Assembly: GCA_026707935.1 (NCBI GenBank)
Contig: JAPOVX010000151.1
Location: 1 to 47,980 of the forward strand
Direction: 5' to 3'
From: Paracoccaceae bacterium
GTDB lineage: Bacteria > Pseudomonadota > Alphaproteobacteria > Rhodobacterales > Rhodobacteraceae
DNA: 47,980 bases
The position numbers and the translations under genes are program-made. Shown piece by piece: positions 9,516 through 17,831 of the stretch. Within the stretch, counting starts at the first letter, position 1, and the number at the start of each line of letters is the position of its first letter. Below the pieces are notes generated by a model. The model was not told the DNA's origin. It made no database searches and saw only the letters and a list, made by a program, of their open reading frames with translations.

Positions 9516-9792
9516 CTTTCTGCCGATGGTAAGGGAGTGCACGCCACTGAATCGGGAGCAATCCGACAACAGCACTGGGTCCATACAATCCAATTTGCGG
9601 TTCGGAGGCCAATGCCACGATCTGCTGGTGCAAGCTCACATGTCCTTTTCGAATACGTAACGGCGTCACGGTTACCTGCAATCCGGATTGCCCCAAAAAT
9701 CGTCCGGGCCCCATGATGAACGCCCATCGGCGCTGCCAGGACATCAACAGTGCGCCCTGGAGATCACGGTCCTGGCACGCGGTTTCACGATT
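9516..9792. other. Gene-free spacer
   Basis: This stretch lies between the broken dehydrogenase and the 3' end of the second sulfatase. Short open frames exist on both strands but none resembles a known family. No hairpin terminator or RNA gene was recognised. It is probably decayed DNA. Confidence 0.5.
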
Positions 9793-11433
9793 TCACTGAT
9801 CCGAATTTCCTCGTGACGGCGTCTTGATGTGGCCTGGAACCGTGTAACCGTCTTTCTCGAGTTCATCCTGATTCCAGTAACCGATCATGATGCCGGGCGG
9901 CTCCACGTCATCCGTCATCGCCTCGACCATGTCAGGCGAGCAGGTGATTCTTGCATGGTGTTCCCGGGCCCAGCAGAAATGTATTTCTTTCAGCCTGTTG
10001 ACCTGTCCTGCATGTTCAGGATCCTCCCCGAGGTCGATCAGTTCGCCCGGATCGCTCGCCAGGTCGAACAGCATCGGGCGAAACCCTTCCACGTGGATGT
10101 ATTTCCAACGGCCGTCGAAAACCATGACGAGACGGGCGTCACGCTGATCGACGCCGATCTCCCGCCTCGATTCGCGTGTCGCGTAGTCGTACTCTGAAAA
10201 CACGAAACCACGCCATTCGGTATCGACGTCATGCAGCAGCGGCTTCAGTGAGCGGCCTTCGAAAATATGCGGCTTTTCCGGGCCGCCGAAGAACTCGAGA
10301 AACGTCGGCGCGAGATCAATCGCTTCCACGAGCTGTTCGGATACGCTGCCCCGGCTTGTGTCGGCTTCCTTTCTCGGGTCGAATACGATCAGCGGCACCC
10401 GGGCCGAACAGTCGTAGAAAAGGTCCTTCTCGCCGATCCAGTGATCTCCGAGATTGTCGCCGTGATCGGAACAAAACACGACCATCGTGTCGTTGAACCG
10501 GCCGGTCACCTCCAGGTAATCGAACAGCCGGCCGAGTTGGTCGTCGAGTTCGGAAATCAGCCCCATGTAGGTTGGCGCGACGGCATTCCTGACTTCGTCC
10601 CGCGAAAAGCTCTTCGAGACCCTCATGTCCATCCATGCGCGCATGAGCGGATGGCACGATCGTTTCTCGGAATCACTCCGGTTGGGCGGAGGCACGTCGC
10701 TGGCCGAGTAAATGGAATGATAGGGGGCCGGTGCAAGATACGGCCAATGCGGCTTGATGTAGCTGAGATGGCAAAGCCAGGGCGTTTCACCCTGCTGTTC
10801 GATGAATTCGATCCCCCGAGTCGTGAGCCAGGCTGTTTCCGAGTGGTCTTTCGGCACCCTGGCCGGCAATCCGGCGTTTTCGAGCAGCCATCCTGAACGG
10901 AATTCCCCGTCAGGTCCGACGGCCGTATTCGCCCATTCTTCCCACGGATTGTCTCCGTCCATTCCGCGCGCGCGCAGGTACGTGTCGTAATCCTCCGCGT
11001 GCCGGCCCGGATAGTCCGAATGGTTGGTGCCATCATCGCGAACGAAGACTTCGAAGCCGCATTCGCCGACCAGCGCACCGATCACGCTTTCGGGATCGAT
11101 CCCCAGCCGTGACATGCCCTCGCGGTCAGGGATCATGTGGGTCTTGCCAACCAGGGCACATCTCACCCCGGTCTCGCGCAAATGCTCGCCAATTGTCGGC
11201 TCCCCGACCCGGAGCGGGAATCCGTTCCAGGTAGAACCGTGGCTGCGTACATATCGTCCCGTGTAGTAGCTCATGCGGCTGGGGCCGCAGATTGGCGATT
11301 GCACATAGGCCCGGTTGAAACGAACCCCCATCGACGCGAGGCGGTCGATGTTCGGTGTCTTGATATGCCTGGCGCCATAGCAACCCAGGTAATCCCAGCG
11401 CAACTGGTCAGCCATTATCCAGAGAACGTTCAT
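9793..11433 (-). CDS. Cys-type sulfatase, second copy
   Basis: 546-residue member of the formylglycine sulfatase/phosphonate monoester hydrolase family, distinct in sequence from the gene at 3.1-4.6 kb. It begins MNVLWIMADQLRWDYLGCYG with the first metal-site Asp (D9). C49 in ICGPSRMSYYTGR is the formylglycine site (C-x-P-S-R). VGKTHM (K97, H99), CSDHGDNLGDH (second metal site, 322-326) and GEKDLFY (K336) follow. The LRWDYLGCYG opening and C-G-P-S-R core resemble phosphonate monoester hydrolases and broad-specificity sulfatases. No signal peptide is seen, so it is probably cytoplasmic. It lies 134 bp downstream of an orphan livM in the same direction. The substrate is not predictable. Confidence 0.92.
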   Translation of the reverse strand: MNVLWIMADQLRWDYLGCYGARHIKTPNIDRLASMGVRFNRAYVQSPICGPSRMSYYTGRYVRSHGSTWNGFPLRVGEPTIGEHLRETGVRCALVGKTHMIPDREGMSRLGIDPESVIGALVGECGFEVFVRDDGTNHSDYPGRHAEDYDTYLRARGMDGDNPWEEWANTAVGPDGEFRSGWLLENAGLPARVPKDHSETAWLTTRGIEFIEQQGETPWLCHLSYIKPHWPYLAPAPYHSIYSASDVPPPNRSDSEKRSCHPLMRAWMDMRVSKSFSRDEVRNAVAPTYMGLISELDDQLGRLFDYLEVTGRFNDTMVVFCSDHGDNLGDHWIGEKDLFYDCSARVPLIVFDPRKEADTSRGSVSEQLVEAIDLAPTFLEFFGGPEKPHIFEGRSLKPLLHDVDTEWRGFVFSEYDYATRESRREIGVDQRDARLVMVFDGRWKYIHVEGFRPMLFDLASDPGELIDLGEDPEHAGQVNRLKEIHFCWAREHHARITCSPDMVEAMTDDVEPPGIMIGYWNQDELEKDGYTVPGHIKTPSRGNSDQ

Positions 11434-11567
11434 GGGTCGGCACCCTCGATTTCACATGCGGCCCTTTCCGCGGCCCCCGCATCCCAGAGCAGAGCCGGGT
11501 ACGGAGTGCATGACCGACTGACGGGTCACGGTACAGGCCGGGCGGGCGTTTCGGCAGTGCGGCAAGT

Positions 11568-12542
11568 TCATGCTTTCTTTTCGGGTACGGAATATTTCAC
11601 CCGAAAGCTGAGAGGAAACAACTCCAGGTCGAAGCGATCGCGAACCAGTCCCCAGATCCCCTTCGGAGCTTTCAGCATGACCGCAATCGCCACGAGACCC
11701 ATTATCATCAGGTAGAACGTGCCAAAGTCGGAAAGGGTCTCGCGCAGGACAAAGAAGACCAGGGTTCCGATGATCGGGCCCTCGATGGTTCCAATCCCCC
11801 CGATGACAACGATGAAGATGACGAACGCGGTCCAGTCATTGACCGAGAACGCCGCATCGGGTGAAATCCTGAGTTTCTGAAGGAAGATCAGCCCGCCAAT
11901 GATCGAGGTCAGTGCCGCGGTCACGACGTAGACCTCAAGCTTGGTTCTCCAGATGTCAACGCCAAATCCGGCCGCCGCCGTCTCGCTGTTCCTGATCGCT
12001 TTCAGCGCCAGGCCACGGCGCGAACGCAGGAAAACGTATATCGAGGCCAGTACGATGACCGTCGCGCCGAGCGCCAGCCAGTAACTCAATGCCTCCCGTC
12101 CGGAACGGGTGTCGGCAAGCGACCTGACAATGCCGACCGGAAGCGATGATCCGGATCCGCCGCCAAGCGCGGAGACCTGGGCAAATCCGAGGCGGAACAC
12201 CTCGGCAATGACCCATGTGCCGATGGCAAAATACGCGCCCTTCAGCCTGAAGATCAGGGTCGCAACCGGGACCGAGAGAACCGCCGCCAGCATTCCTGCC
12301 AGGACAATCGCCGTGACAGGGTGAAATCCTCCGAATTTCGTCAGGGCAAACAGCATGTAACCGCCGAATCCGACATACGCCTGTTGGCCAACCGAAACGA
12401 GACCGGCGTACCCGGCCATCAGGTTCCAGAGGCTCGCCAGGGACAGATAGAGGAAGATTTCGCTCATCAAGCGCATGTCGGCACGCCCGGCCCACCATGG
12501 TGCCGCGGCCAGGAGCAGGATCGCGACGGCAGTCAGGAGCAA
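11568..12542 (-). CDS. livM: Branched-chain amino-acid-type ABC permease LivM, 5' end cut
   Basis: Hydrophobic 324-residue permease of the LivM family. Its hallmark is EIFLYLSLASLWNLMAGYAGLVSVGQQAYVG (shown here only as its position, about 29-59), followed later by FGGTIEGPIIG-like GGIGTIEGPIIGTL. LivM pairs with LivH and the LivG/LivF ATPases, but none of these is present upstream or downstream. Upstream homology stops at 12,541, exactly where a 3.05-kb repeat begins. The only start available is TTG 12542, preceded by three codons and an in-frame TAG, so the first few native codons were probably replaced. Function is doubtful without its partners. Confidence 0.8.
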   Translation of the reverse strand: MLLTAVAILLLAAAPWWAGRADMRLMSEIFLYLSLASLWNLMAGYAGLVSVGQQAYVGFGGYMLFALTKFGGFHPVTAIVLAGMLAAVLSVPVATLIFRLKGAYFAIGTWVIAEVFRLGFAQVSALGGGSGSSLPVGIVRSLADTRSGREALSYWLALGATVIVLASIYVFLRSRRGLALKAIRNSETAAAGFGVDIWRTKLEVYVVTAALTSIIGGLIFLQKLRISPDAAFSVNDWTAFVIFIVVIGGIGTIEGPIIGTLVFFVLRETLSDFGTFYLMIMGLVAIAVMLKAPKGIWGLVRDRFDLELFPLSFRVKYSVPEKKA

Positions 12543-12603
12543 GTGCTGTTGCTAAGACGAAGCTGTTTTTCCGGAAGCCGTGCTTGTGGACATTTCCGAG
12601 CAT
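12541..12603 (-). pseudogene. Fragment shared with the recombinase-like frame at repeat copy 2
   Basis: Minus-strand codons reading KHGFRKNSFVLATAL match KHGFRKYGFVLASAL at the left edge of repeat copy 2. The homology ends abruptly at 12,541, where livM coding sequence takes over. The fragment is too short to name by itself. It marks the repeat boundary. Confidence 0.6.
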
Positions 12604-13391
12604 GACGAGTCACTCACTACCTGCGCAGCTGCTGCGCGGTCGAGACCTTGGGGCAGGCGATGGCTTTCAGGCGAAACCGGTCGATGGAGGTTCGACATGT
12701 CATGCCCGTCATTATGGGGTTCTGCGGCCCAACGAACACCATTGCCAATCACCTTGAGAATTTCTGCCTGATGGAAAACCGGATAGGTCTCGTGACCGGG
12801 ACTGAAATGAAAAATCCTGCCGCGGCCGCGCGTCCAGGTGCAACCGCCGCGGAAGACTTCTCCGCCTTGGTACCAGTTGATGAAGACCACATCGTCAGGC
12901 CTTGGTACATTGAAGGGCTCGCCATACATTTCGTCGGCCGGGATTTCGATATGCATCGCAACACCGCGCGCGATCGGATGGGAAGGCAAGACACACCACA
13001 ATCGCACTCTTTCGCCACTTCCGGAATCGCGCCAGGCCAGGTTGCAGTTCGTACCCATCAACCGCTGAAACGCCTGGCTGTGATGGGCGGAATGCAGTGC
13101 CACGAAACCCATGCCAGCGTTAACCCGTGTGACGATCGCCTCGACAATCCGTTGTTCGACCTTGTCATGCAGGATGTGTCCCCACCAGACCAGAACGTCC
13201 ACATCATTCAGTGCACCGGAAGGCAGGCCCTGCTGGGGCATATCCATGGTCGCAACCGAAATATCCAGGTCGTCGGCAGCCAATCCGCCTGCAAGCGTCC
13301 CGTGAATGCCCAACGGATAAATTGCAGCAACTTCGGGGCGGGTTCTCTCGTGTTCATTTTCGTTCCAGATCAGGACTTTGAGCCTTCGCAT
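12552..13391 (-). CDS. ThuA-like protein, copy 1
   Basis: 279-residue protein of the ThuA (glutamine-amidotransferase-fold, trehalose-utilisation) family. The start at ATG 13391 gives MRRLKVLIWNENEHE, the family's typical opening. Conserved pieces include VLVWWGHILHD, GMGFVALHSAHHS, the His-rich turn and RIFHFSPGHETYP near the C-terminus. In Sinorhizobium ThuA acts with ThuB in oxidising disaccharides such as trehalose to 3-keto forms. Here it lies 4 bp downstream of a ThuB-like oxidoreductase in the same direction, which supports a sugar-oxidation role; the sugar is unknown. The last 50 or so residues after WAAEP do not look like the family and may be run-on sequence into the repeat edge. 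Confidence 0.85.
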   Translation of the reverse strand: MRRLKVLIWNENEHERTRPEVAAIYPLGIHGTLAGGLAADDLDISVATMDMPQQGLPSGALNDVDVLVWWGHILHDKVEQRIVEAIVTRVNAGMGFVALHSAHHSQAFQRLMGTNCNLAWRDSGSGERVRLWCVLPSHPIARGVAMHIEIPADEMYGEPFNVPRPDDVVFINWYQGGEVFRGGCTWTRGRGRIFHFSPGHETYPVFHQAEILKVIGNGVRWAAEPHNDGHDMSNLHRPVSPESHRLPQGLDRAAAAQVVSDSSCSEMSTSTASGKTASS

Positions 13392-13395
13392 TTCA

Positions 13396-14409
13396 TCAAC
13401 CCTCAATGTCTTTGGTAAGTACCGGTTGACCACCCTGCTCGGCGGATTTCCGGGTGGCGGCCCAAAGACGTGCGAATTCCACGTTTCGGGAAGCGGGCGA
13501 CGGATTGGCGATCCGTCCCGTACAAACTTCACGAAAGAAATCGATCAAATGCCGTTCCTTGCCGCAGTTGATTTCCGTCTCCACGAGGTCCGGGCCTTGG
13601 CGTACCATAGCCGGACGCACTCCCCATGGATCCACCCGAAGGACAGCCCTTTCAAAAAAGAACACGAGTTCGCCCACGCAAGGCGGCGCAGTGTTTCCGC
13701 AGGCAACCAGAGACACAAGTGCCCCGTTCTGCATTTTCCCCGAAAGCACTGCGGCAACCTCGATACCTGGACCGATTTCCGCAAACCGGGCTGACACCGT
13801 CTCGAGACCGCAACCGGCGATGTCGAGAACCACGTTCAGCAGGTGGCTTCCACAGTCGAGCAGGAAACCGCCGCCCGAAAATTTCGGATCCTGTTTCCAG
13901 TGACCCGAATTGAGCGTGGCCCAGTTTTCCGACGCCGTGCCGGAGATGCAACGGAGTTTTCCAAAGTCTCCGTTCGCCACTGCATCCGATGCCGCCCGTA
14001 CTCCGGGTGACAGTGATCCATTGAACGACACAACCAGTGTCCTGCCCGTATCGGCAACGGCACGCTCGATCATTCGCGCGTCTTCCACGGTGAACGCCAT
14101 CGGCTTTTCCAGAAGAACATCCAGCCCTGCACCCAGGGCGGCCACGGCCTGTGCCGTGTGAAACACATGCGGTGTCGCGATGTAAACCGCATCCAGCGAT
14201 TTGGGGTTTTCCGATACCAGTTCCTCAACCGATCCGGCCCGGGTCGGTTTCGGCTCGAAACCGGATGCAAACCGTGCGAACTGTGTGCCGTCCAATTCGA
14301 CCCCCGCGATGACACGGACCTTTCCGGCCCCCTGCCATTTCGTGACTTGCTCCGTCGCGATGTGGCCACAGCCGATCACGCCAATCCGGATAGCTTTTGA
14401 CGGTGACAC
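13396..14409 (-). CDS. Gfo/Idh/MocA oxidoreductase (ThuB-like), copy 1
   Basis: 337-residue NAD(P)-dependent sugar/cyclitol dehydrogenase. The Rossmann motif is IRIGVIGCGHIATEQV (about 7-22), followed by VYIATPHVFH and the active-site LEKPMAF (Lys about 100). The C-terminal domain includes GGGFLLDCGSHLLNVVLDI (metal- and substrate-site Asp/His). It precedes the ThuA-like gene by 4 bp, so the pair resembles thuB-thuA. From residue about 112 to the end it is identical in DNA to copy 2, while the first 110 residues differ at about 16 positions. That is a sign of recent gene conversion. Confidence 0.93.
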   Translation of the reverse strand: MSPSKAIRIGVIGCGHIATEQVTKWQGAGKVRVIAGVELDGTQFARFASGFEPKPTRAGSVEELVSENPKSLDAVYIATPHVFHTAQAVAALGAGLDVLLEKPMAFTVEDARMIERAVADTGRTLVVSFNGSLSPGVRAASDAVANGDFGKLRCISGTASENWATLNSGHWKQDPKFSGGGFLLDCGSHLLNVVLDIAGCGLETVSARFAEIGPGIEVAAVLSGKMQNGALVSLVACGNTAPPCVGELVFFFERAVLRVDPWGVRPAMVRQGPDLVETEINCGKERHLIDFFREVCTGRIANPSPASRNVEFARLWAATRKSAEQGGQPVLTKDIEG

Positions 14410-14442
14410 GGTCAGTCCTCCTCCGAGAGGGTGATCTTCCGA

Positions 14443-15594
14443 TCAGCCGCTGGCATTGATTTCATCGAATGCATCGAAGCCCTCATGCGACAGCTTGATC
14501 TCGAGGTCCGGACGTTGATCCCCGTTCGCGGGTTCGGCCGGATAGTTGCTGCTCCGGCTGGTCCACGCCGATCGCATGCCGAACCGGTTCGCGCCACCAA
14601 CGCCGCTTTCCAGATCGTTGCCGACCATGATGCAGCCTGGATAGTCATCCTCGCTCAGTCCGAGTGCCGGCTTTGCGGCCTCGAAGACGCGCCAGTCAGG
14701 ATTGAAGGCACTGAAAGTTTCGGATATTGCGTAGACGTAAAAAGATCCAAGAACCCCAGCGCCTTGTGAACGTTCTCGAATCCCTTATCGAGCCAATCCG
14801 CGACGAATGCAGCCAGGTAACCGCGCCGCCCGAGTTCGGCCACAAGCCTGTCTCTGCCGGGGGTCGGATCAGCCTGTCGTACGATTTCGCCCTCTATGAA
14901 GACCCGGGATCTTTCGCCGATCAACGTGTCACCGCTGTCGTGTAGGACTGCCTTTTCATCCTTCGCCTCCGCCCGGACGCGGACTGGAATCGAGGCTTCG
15001 AGTTCGTCCCAGGGCATGAACGGTACGATGCGTAGATCGAAGTTCCTGCCAAACCTGAATACCGGCACGACGTTTTGGCTTTTCAGTTGGTTGCGCACGT
15101 GATGCCGGTCGTAGATTCCCGGTTCGTTCGGCATCCCACCGGGCAGTCCGGGGATGCACGCCCCGTTCGCTCCGGCTCCGTTGCCACAACACCTGGAAAC
15201 TGCAGCGTAGTTGGTGCGAAGTCTCTCGGGATTGGCGGCGAATGCGTGTTTCCCCGGTTCGGAAAAGTGCGTGACACGGCCGGATTTCAAAGGCAGGTAC
15301 TGCGTCTCGCGCCACATTTCGCCTTCGCAGCTTCGTGTGGAGCTCTCCCCCCGCATTGGATGGTCGTATCCGCTCAGATAGACCCAGACACGCTCCATTT
15401 CACAAAATTGTTGAATATCCCGGTCCCACCAGATCGCGAACTCGACAGCATGAACCGCGTCCCCGAGCCGCGCGGGATGCGTGGAGGAAGTCGATGGTCC
15501 ATCGCGCTCGTGAACACTATAACCGACCGCCAGGAAAGGGCGCACCCGAAAAATCCCAGTATTGAGTGATTCGAGAGAAATGTTTTCATCGAGG
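14443..15594 (-). pseudogene. Unrecognised domain plus HAD phosphatase, frameshifted, copy 1
   Basis: The minus-strand frame opens near the repeat edge (ILDEN...LESLNTG), with no convincing native start. An N-terminal domain of about 170 residues follows, with VGYSVHERDG, FAIWWDRDIQ, SEPGKHAFAA and PFMPWDELEASIP; I do not recognise its family. A HAD domain then begins with LHDSGDTLIGE (motif I; the first Asp normally follows an aliphatic or Phe residue, here His). It continues through FVADWLDKGFENVHKALGFLDLF, and at a run of five T near 14,730 the frame shifts. The rest is in another frame: FNPDWRVFE and VGNDLESGVGGANRFGM (motif IV), ending at 14443. One extra T would restore a single protein. 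Copy 2 has the identical break. Confidence 0.75.
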
Positions 15595-15596
15595 AT

Positions 15597-16231
15597 TGCG
15601 ATGTGGGTGGCATGACGGTCGCCTCTTTTCGGGGTCGACGGACGGGCGACGCCCGGGGAACATGGTCGGGCGCGGCGTTGGACCGATGCGGTTCAGTCCC
15701 GGGAATTACCCTGTACCGACCTGGAACGCCGATCGTGGGAGATTTCAGGCCGCGGTGGCCAGTGCAAAGGATCAAAACGGCGATGCCGGCAACAAGGTGC
15801 GTCCGTGTGTCCGTGTCTCGCAGGAGCATCATACCTTTCGTCCGCTGAACTCTCCACCGGCCTGGACATCGGAAAGGCGTGCCGGTTCGGTCACGCCAAT
15901 CACCCGTTCCGGATCGAACGCTCTTCCCCCGGGGATGGCCAGGGACTCCTGCGCGGGAACCTGATCTTCCGTCACGCTTCCGGCCGTTTCCGCCATCTTT
16001 CGCACCTTTGCCTGGCGATTGGAAATTCCTGGAAAATCTGCTGGCAAGCCAACACCGAAGGAAATATCGTTACACCACTTGGAGTCTCCGTGCACGGTAG
16101 CCGGAGAACCCCCGTCGCGCGAATGCGGTCAGACGACCCGGAGGGCATCAGTGGCGACCGGAATTGCCAAGCAAACGTGATCTGGGCAGCTCCTCGCGTG
16201 ACCCAGACCCAACCAGAGAAAGGTGAAAGAA
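15597..16231. other. Gene-free interval upstream of the TRAP-hyu operon
   Basis: No recognisable gene. A minus-strand frame at 15829-16095 (88 codons, with PGGRAFDPERVIGVTEP) has protein-like composition but matches no family I know. The segment 15,746-15,790 resembles 28,085-28,130, beyond the end of the other repeat copy. The promoter of the dctP operon must lie here, but no clear -35/-10 pair was identified. Confidence 0.5.
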
Positions 16232-17218
16232 ATGCGTATACTTCCTCCGGGCGCTGCGACTGCCGCATTCGCAGCAATTGCATTGACGGGCCAAACTGCC
16301 ATGGCTCAGACCCAGTGGAACCTGGCAACAGCTTACCAGGACGAGAACTTCCACACGCAAAATATTGCCATGTTCGCCGAAGACGTGGCAGAAATGACCG
16401 ACGGCGCGCTTGTCATCACCCTTCACACGGGCGCATCATTGCTCAAGATGCCGGAAATCAAGCGCGGCATTCAGACTGGCCAGGTCCAGGCAGGCGAAAT
16501 CCTGCTTTCGGCTTACGGCGCCGAAGACCCGTTCTTCGAGGTCGATGGCATTCCGTTTATCTCGCAGGGCTATCTGACAGCGTGGAAGGTGTACGAACTT
16601 ACCTTGCCGTTCATCAGCGATCGCCTCGAATCCCAGGGACTCATGCCGCTGTTCTCCGTTCCCTGGCCGGGACAGGGGCTCTATGCCCAGAAACCGATTA
16701 TGTCGACCTCGGATTATGACGGCGTGAAGTTCAGGGCTTACAACGCCCTGACCGCCCGCCTCGCCGAACTGATGGGCGCAATACCGACAACCGTCCAGTC
16801 GGCAGAAGTTCCTCAGGCCTTTGCCACCGGCGTGGTGAGCGCCATGATCACCTCGGCCGCGACCGGAAACTATACAAAGGCGTGGGATTTCACGAGCCAC
16901 TACTATGACGTGAGCGCGATGAACAACAAGAACATGGTCATCGCCAATCGGGAAGCCTTCGACGCGCTGGATCCGGCGGTACAGGACGCGGTTCTCGCGG
17001 CAGCAGCCAAGGCGGAGGCGCGTGGATGGATCATGAGCAACCATGCCCAGGCAGAAACGACAGGAAACCTTGCAGCCAACGGCATGACGGTGGAGGCACC
17101 CAGTCCGGAACTTCTCGCCCAGCTGAAGGCAATCGGAGCCACCATGGTCGAGGAATGGAGGGCAAAGGCAGGCGAGGCAGGCGAAGCCTTCCTGGAAGCC
17201 TACAGCCAGCTGAACTAG
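16232..17218 (+). CDS. DctP-type TRAP solute-binding protein
   Basis: Periplasmic receptor of a three-part TRAP transporter, about 328 residues. ATG 16232 is chosen over GTG 16223 because AGAAAGG ends nine bases before it. A signal peptide covers residues 1 to about 26, ending AMA before QTQWNLATAYQDENFHTQN. The mature protein has the family pattern GALVITLHTGASLLKM, EILLSAYGAEDPFFEVDGIPF, YDGVKFRAYN with the conserved substrate-carboxylate Arg, VPQAFATGVVSAM and a C-terminal amphipathic helix. It is the first of six same-strand genes ending with hyuA, hyuB and an amidotransferase, so the ligand is probably a cyclic amide or amino-acid-like organic acid. Confidence 0.94.
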   Translation: MRILPPGAATAAFAAIALTGQTAMAQTQWNLATAYQDENFHTQNIAMFAEDVAEMTDGALVITLHTGASLLKMPEIKRGIQTGQVQAGEILLSAYGAEDPFFEVDGIPFISQGYLTAWKVYELTLPFISDRLESQGLMPLFSVPWPGQGLYAQKPIMSTSDYDGVKFRAYNALTARLAELMGAIPTTVQSAEVPQAFATGVVSAMITSAATGNYTKAWDFTSHYYDVSAMNNKNMVIANREAFDALDPAVQDAVLAAAAKAEARGWIMSNHAQAETTGNLAANGMTVEAPSPELLAQLKAIGATMVEEWRAKAGEAGEAFLEAYSQLN

Positions 17219-17239
17219 GGGTATCGACCGGAGTGGGCC

Positions 17240-17797
17240 ATGTCGGTCATCCGAACGGCCCTTGAGGCGCTATACCGCTGGACCGCCTACGCCGGGGCGG
17301 TCTTCATAATCGGAATCGGCCTGCTGATTACTTCGCAGGTGCTGGGCCGCGAGATCGGCGTGCAGGTCAAGGGAGCCGACGACATAACTGCATGGAGCGT
17401 TGTGGCCGCCGGCTTCCTTCCCCTTGCCCATACCTACAGAATGAATGGCCAGATCCGGGTTACGCTGCTGATCGAGCGGCTTTCCGGGTTTCCGCGAAGG
17501 GTGCTCGAACTCCTGGTGCTCTCCGTGGCCCTGTTCTTTGTCGGTTACCTGTGTTTCTCGGCATTCGACATGGCTTGGGATTCCTTTCGGTTCGGGGATC
17601 TTTCCCAAGGGCTGATCGTGATACCCTTATGGATTCCGCAGATTTCGATCGGCACGGGCACCCTTGTCCTGGTTATCGCCATCATTGACGATGTCATTTC
17701 AACAATGCTGGGCAGGGCTCCTTCCTACGTGACCGCGGCCGTTGCGGCCAGCGAGCAGCATGATCGCGAGATTTCCGATCGTTCCGGTGGCGGGTGA
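17240..17797 (+). CDS. TRAP transporter small permease (DctQ family)
   Basis: 185 residues with four predicted membrane helices (about 18-40, 52-70, 88-110, 130-152), the standard DctQ topology. GREIGVQVKGADDITAWSVVAAGFLPL carries the typical small-subunit core, given here by position at about 37-63. It starts 21 bp after dctP and ends 34 bp before the large subunit. It joins DctM to form the membrane unit that accepts ligand from DctP. Confidence 0.93.
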   Translation: MSVIRTALEALYRWTAYAGAVFIIGIGLLITSQVLGREIGVQVKGADDITAWSVVAAGFLPLAHTYRMNGQIRVTLLIERLSGFPRRVLELLVLSVALFFVGYLCFSAFDMAWDSFRFGDLSQGLIVIPLWIPQISIGTGTLVLVIAIIDDVISTMLGRAPSYVTAAVAASEQHDREISDRSGGG

Positions 17798-17831
17798 TGC
17801 GGTGACGGCTGGCCGAGGAGCCTGGTAGGAC

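Larger units (their letters stand above)
12541..15596. repeat. Direct repeat, copy 1 of about 3.05 kb
   Basis: Matches 24,869-27,924 in the same orientation with a constant offset of 12,328 bp and no visible indel. It carries, on the minus strand, a fragment related to the start of the recombinase-like frame, thuA-like, the Gfo/Idh/MocA gene and the frameshifted HAD gene. Bases 13,266-14,076 are identical to the partner. The 3' and 5' flanks differ at roughly one base in ten. Traces of similarity reappear beyond the edge (about 15,746-15,790 with 28,085-28,130), so the original unit may have been longer. Confidence 0.93.

Noticed and set aside
12648..13418. Plus-strand frame of 256 codons, also present in the second repeat copy
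   Set aside because: Antisense to the ThuA-like gene. Its conservation in both copies only reflects the duplication.
14720..14740. Programmed -1 frameshift signal in the HAD gene
   Set aside because: The T-run does not form an X-XXY-YYZ heptamer in the correct phase and no strong downstream stem was seen. Kept as a finding about a shared lesion, not as a recoding site.
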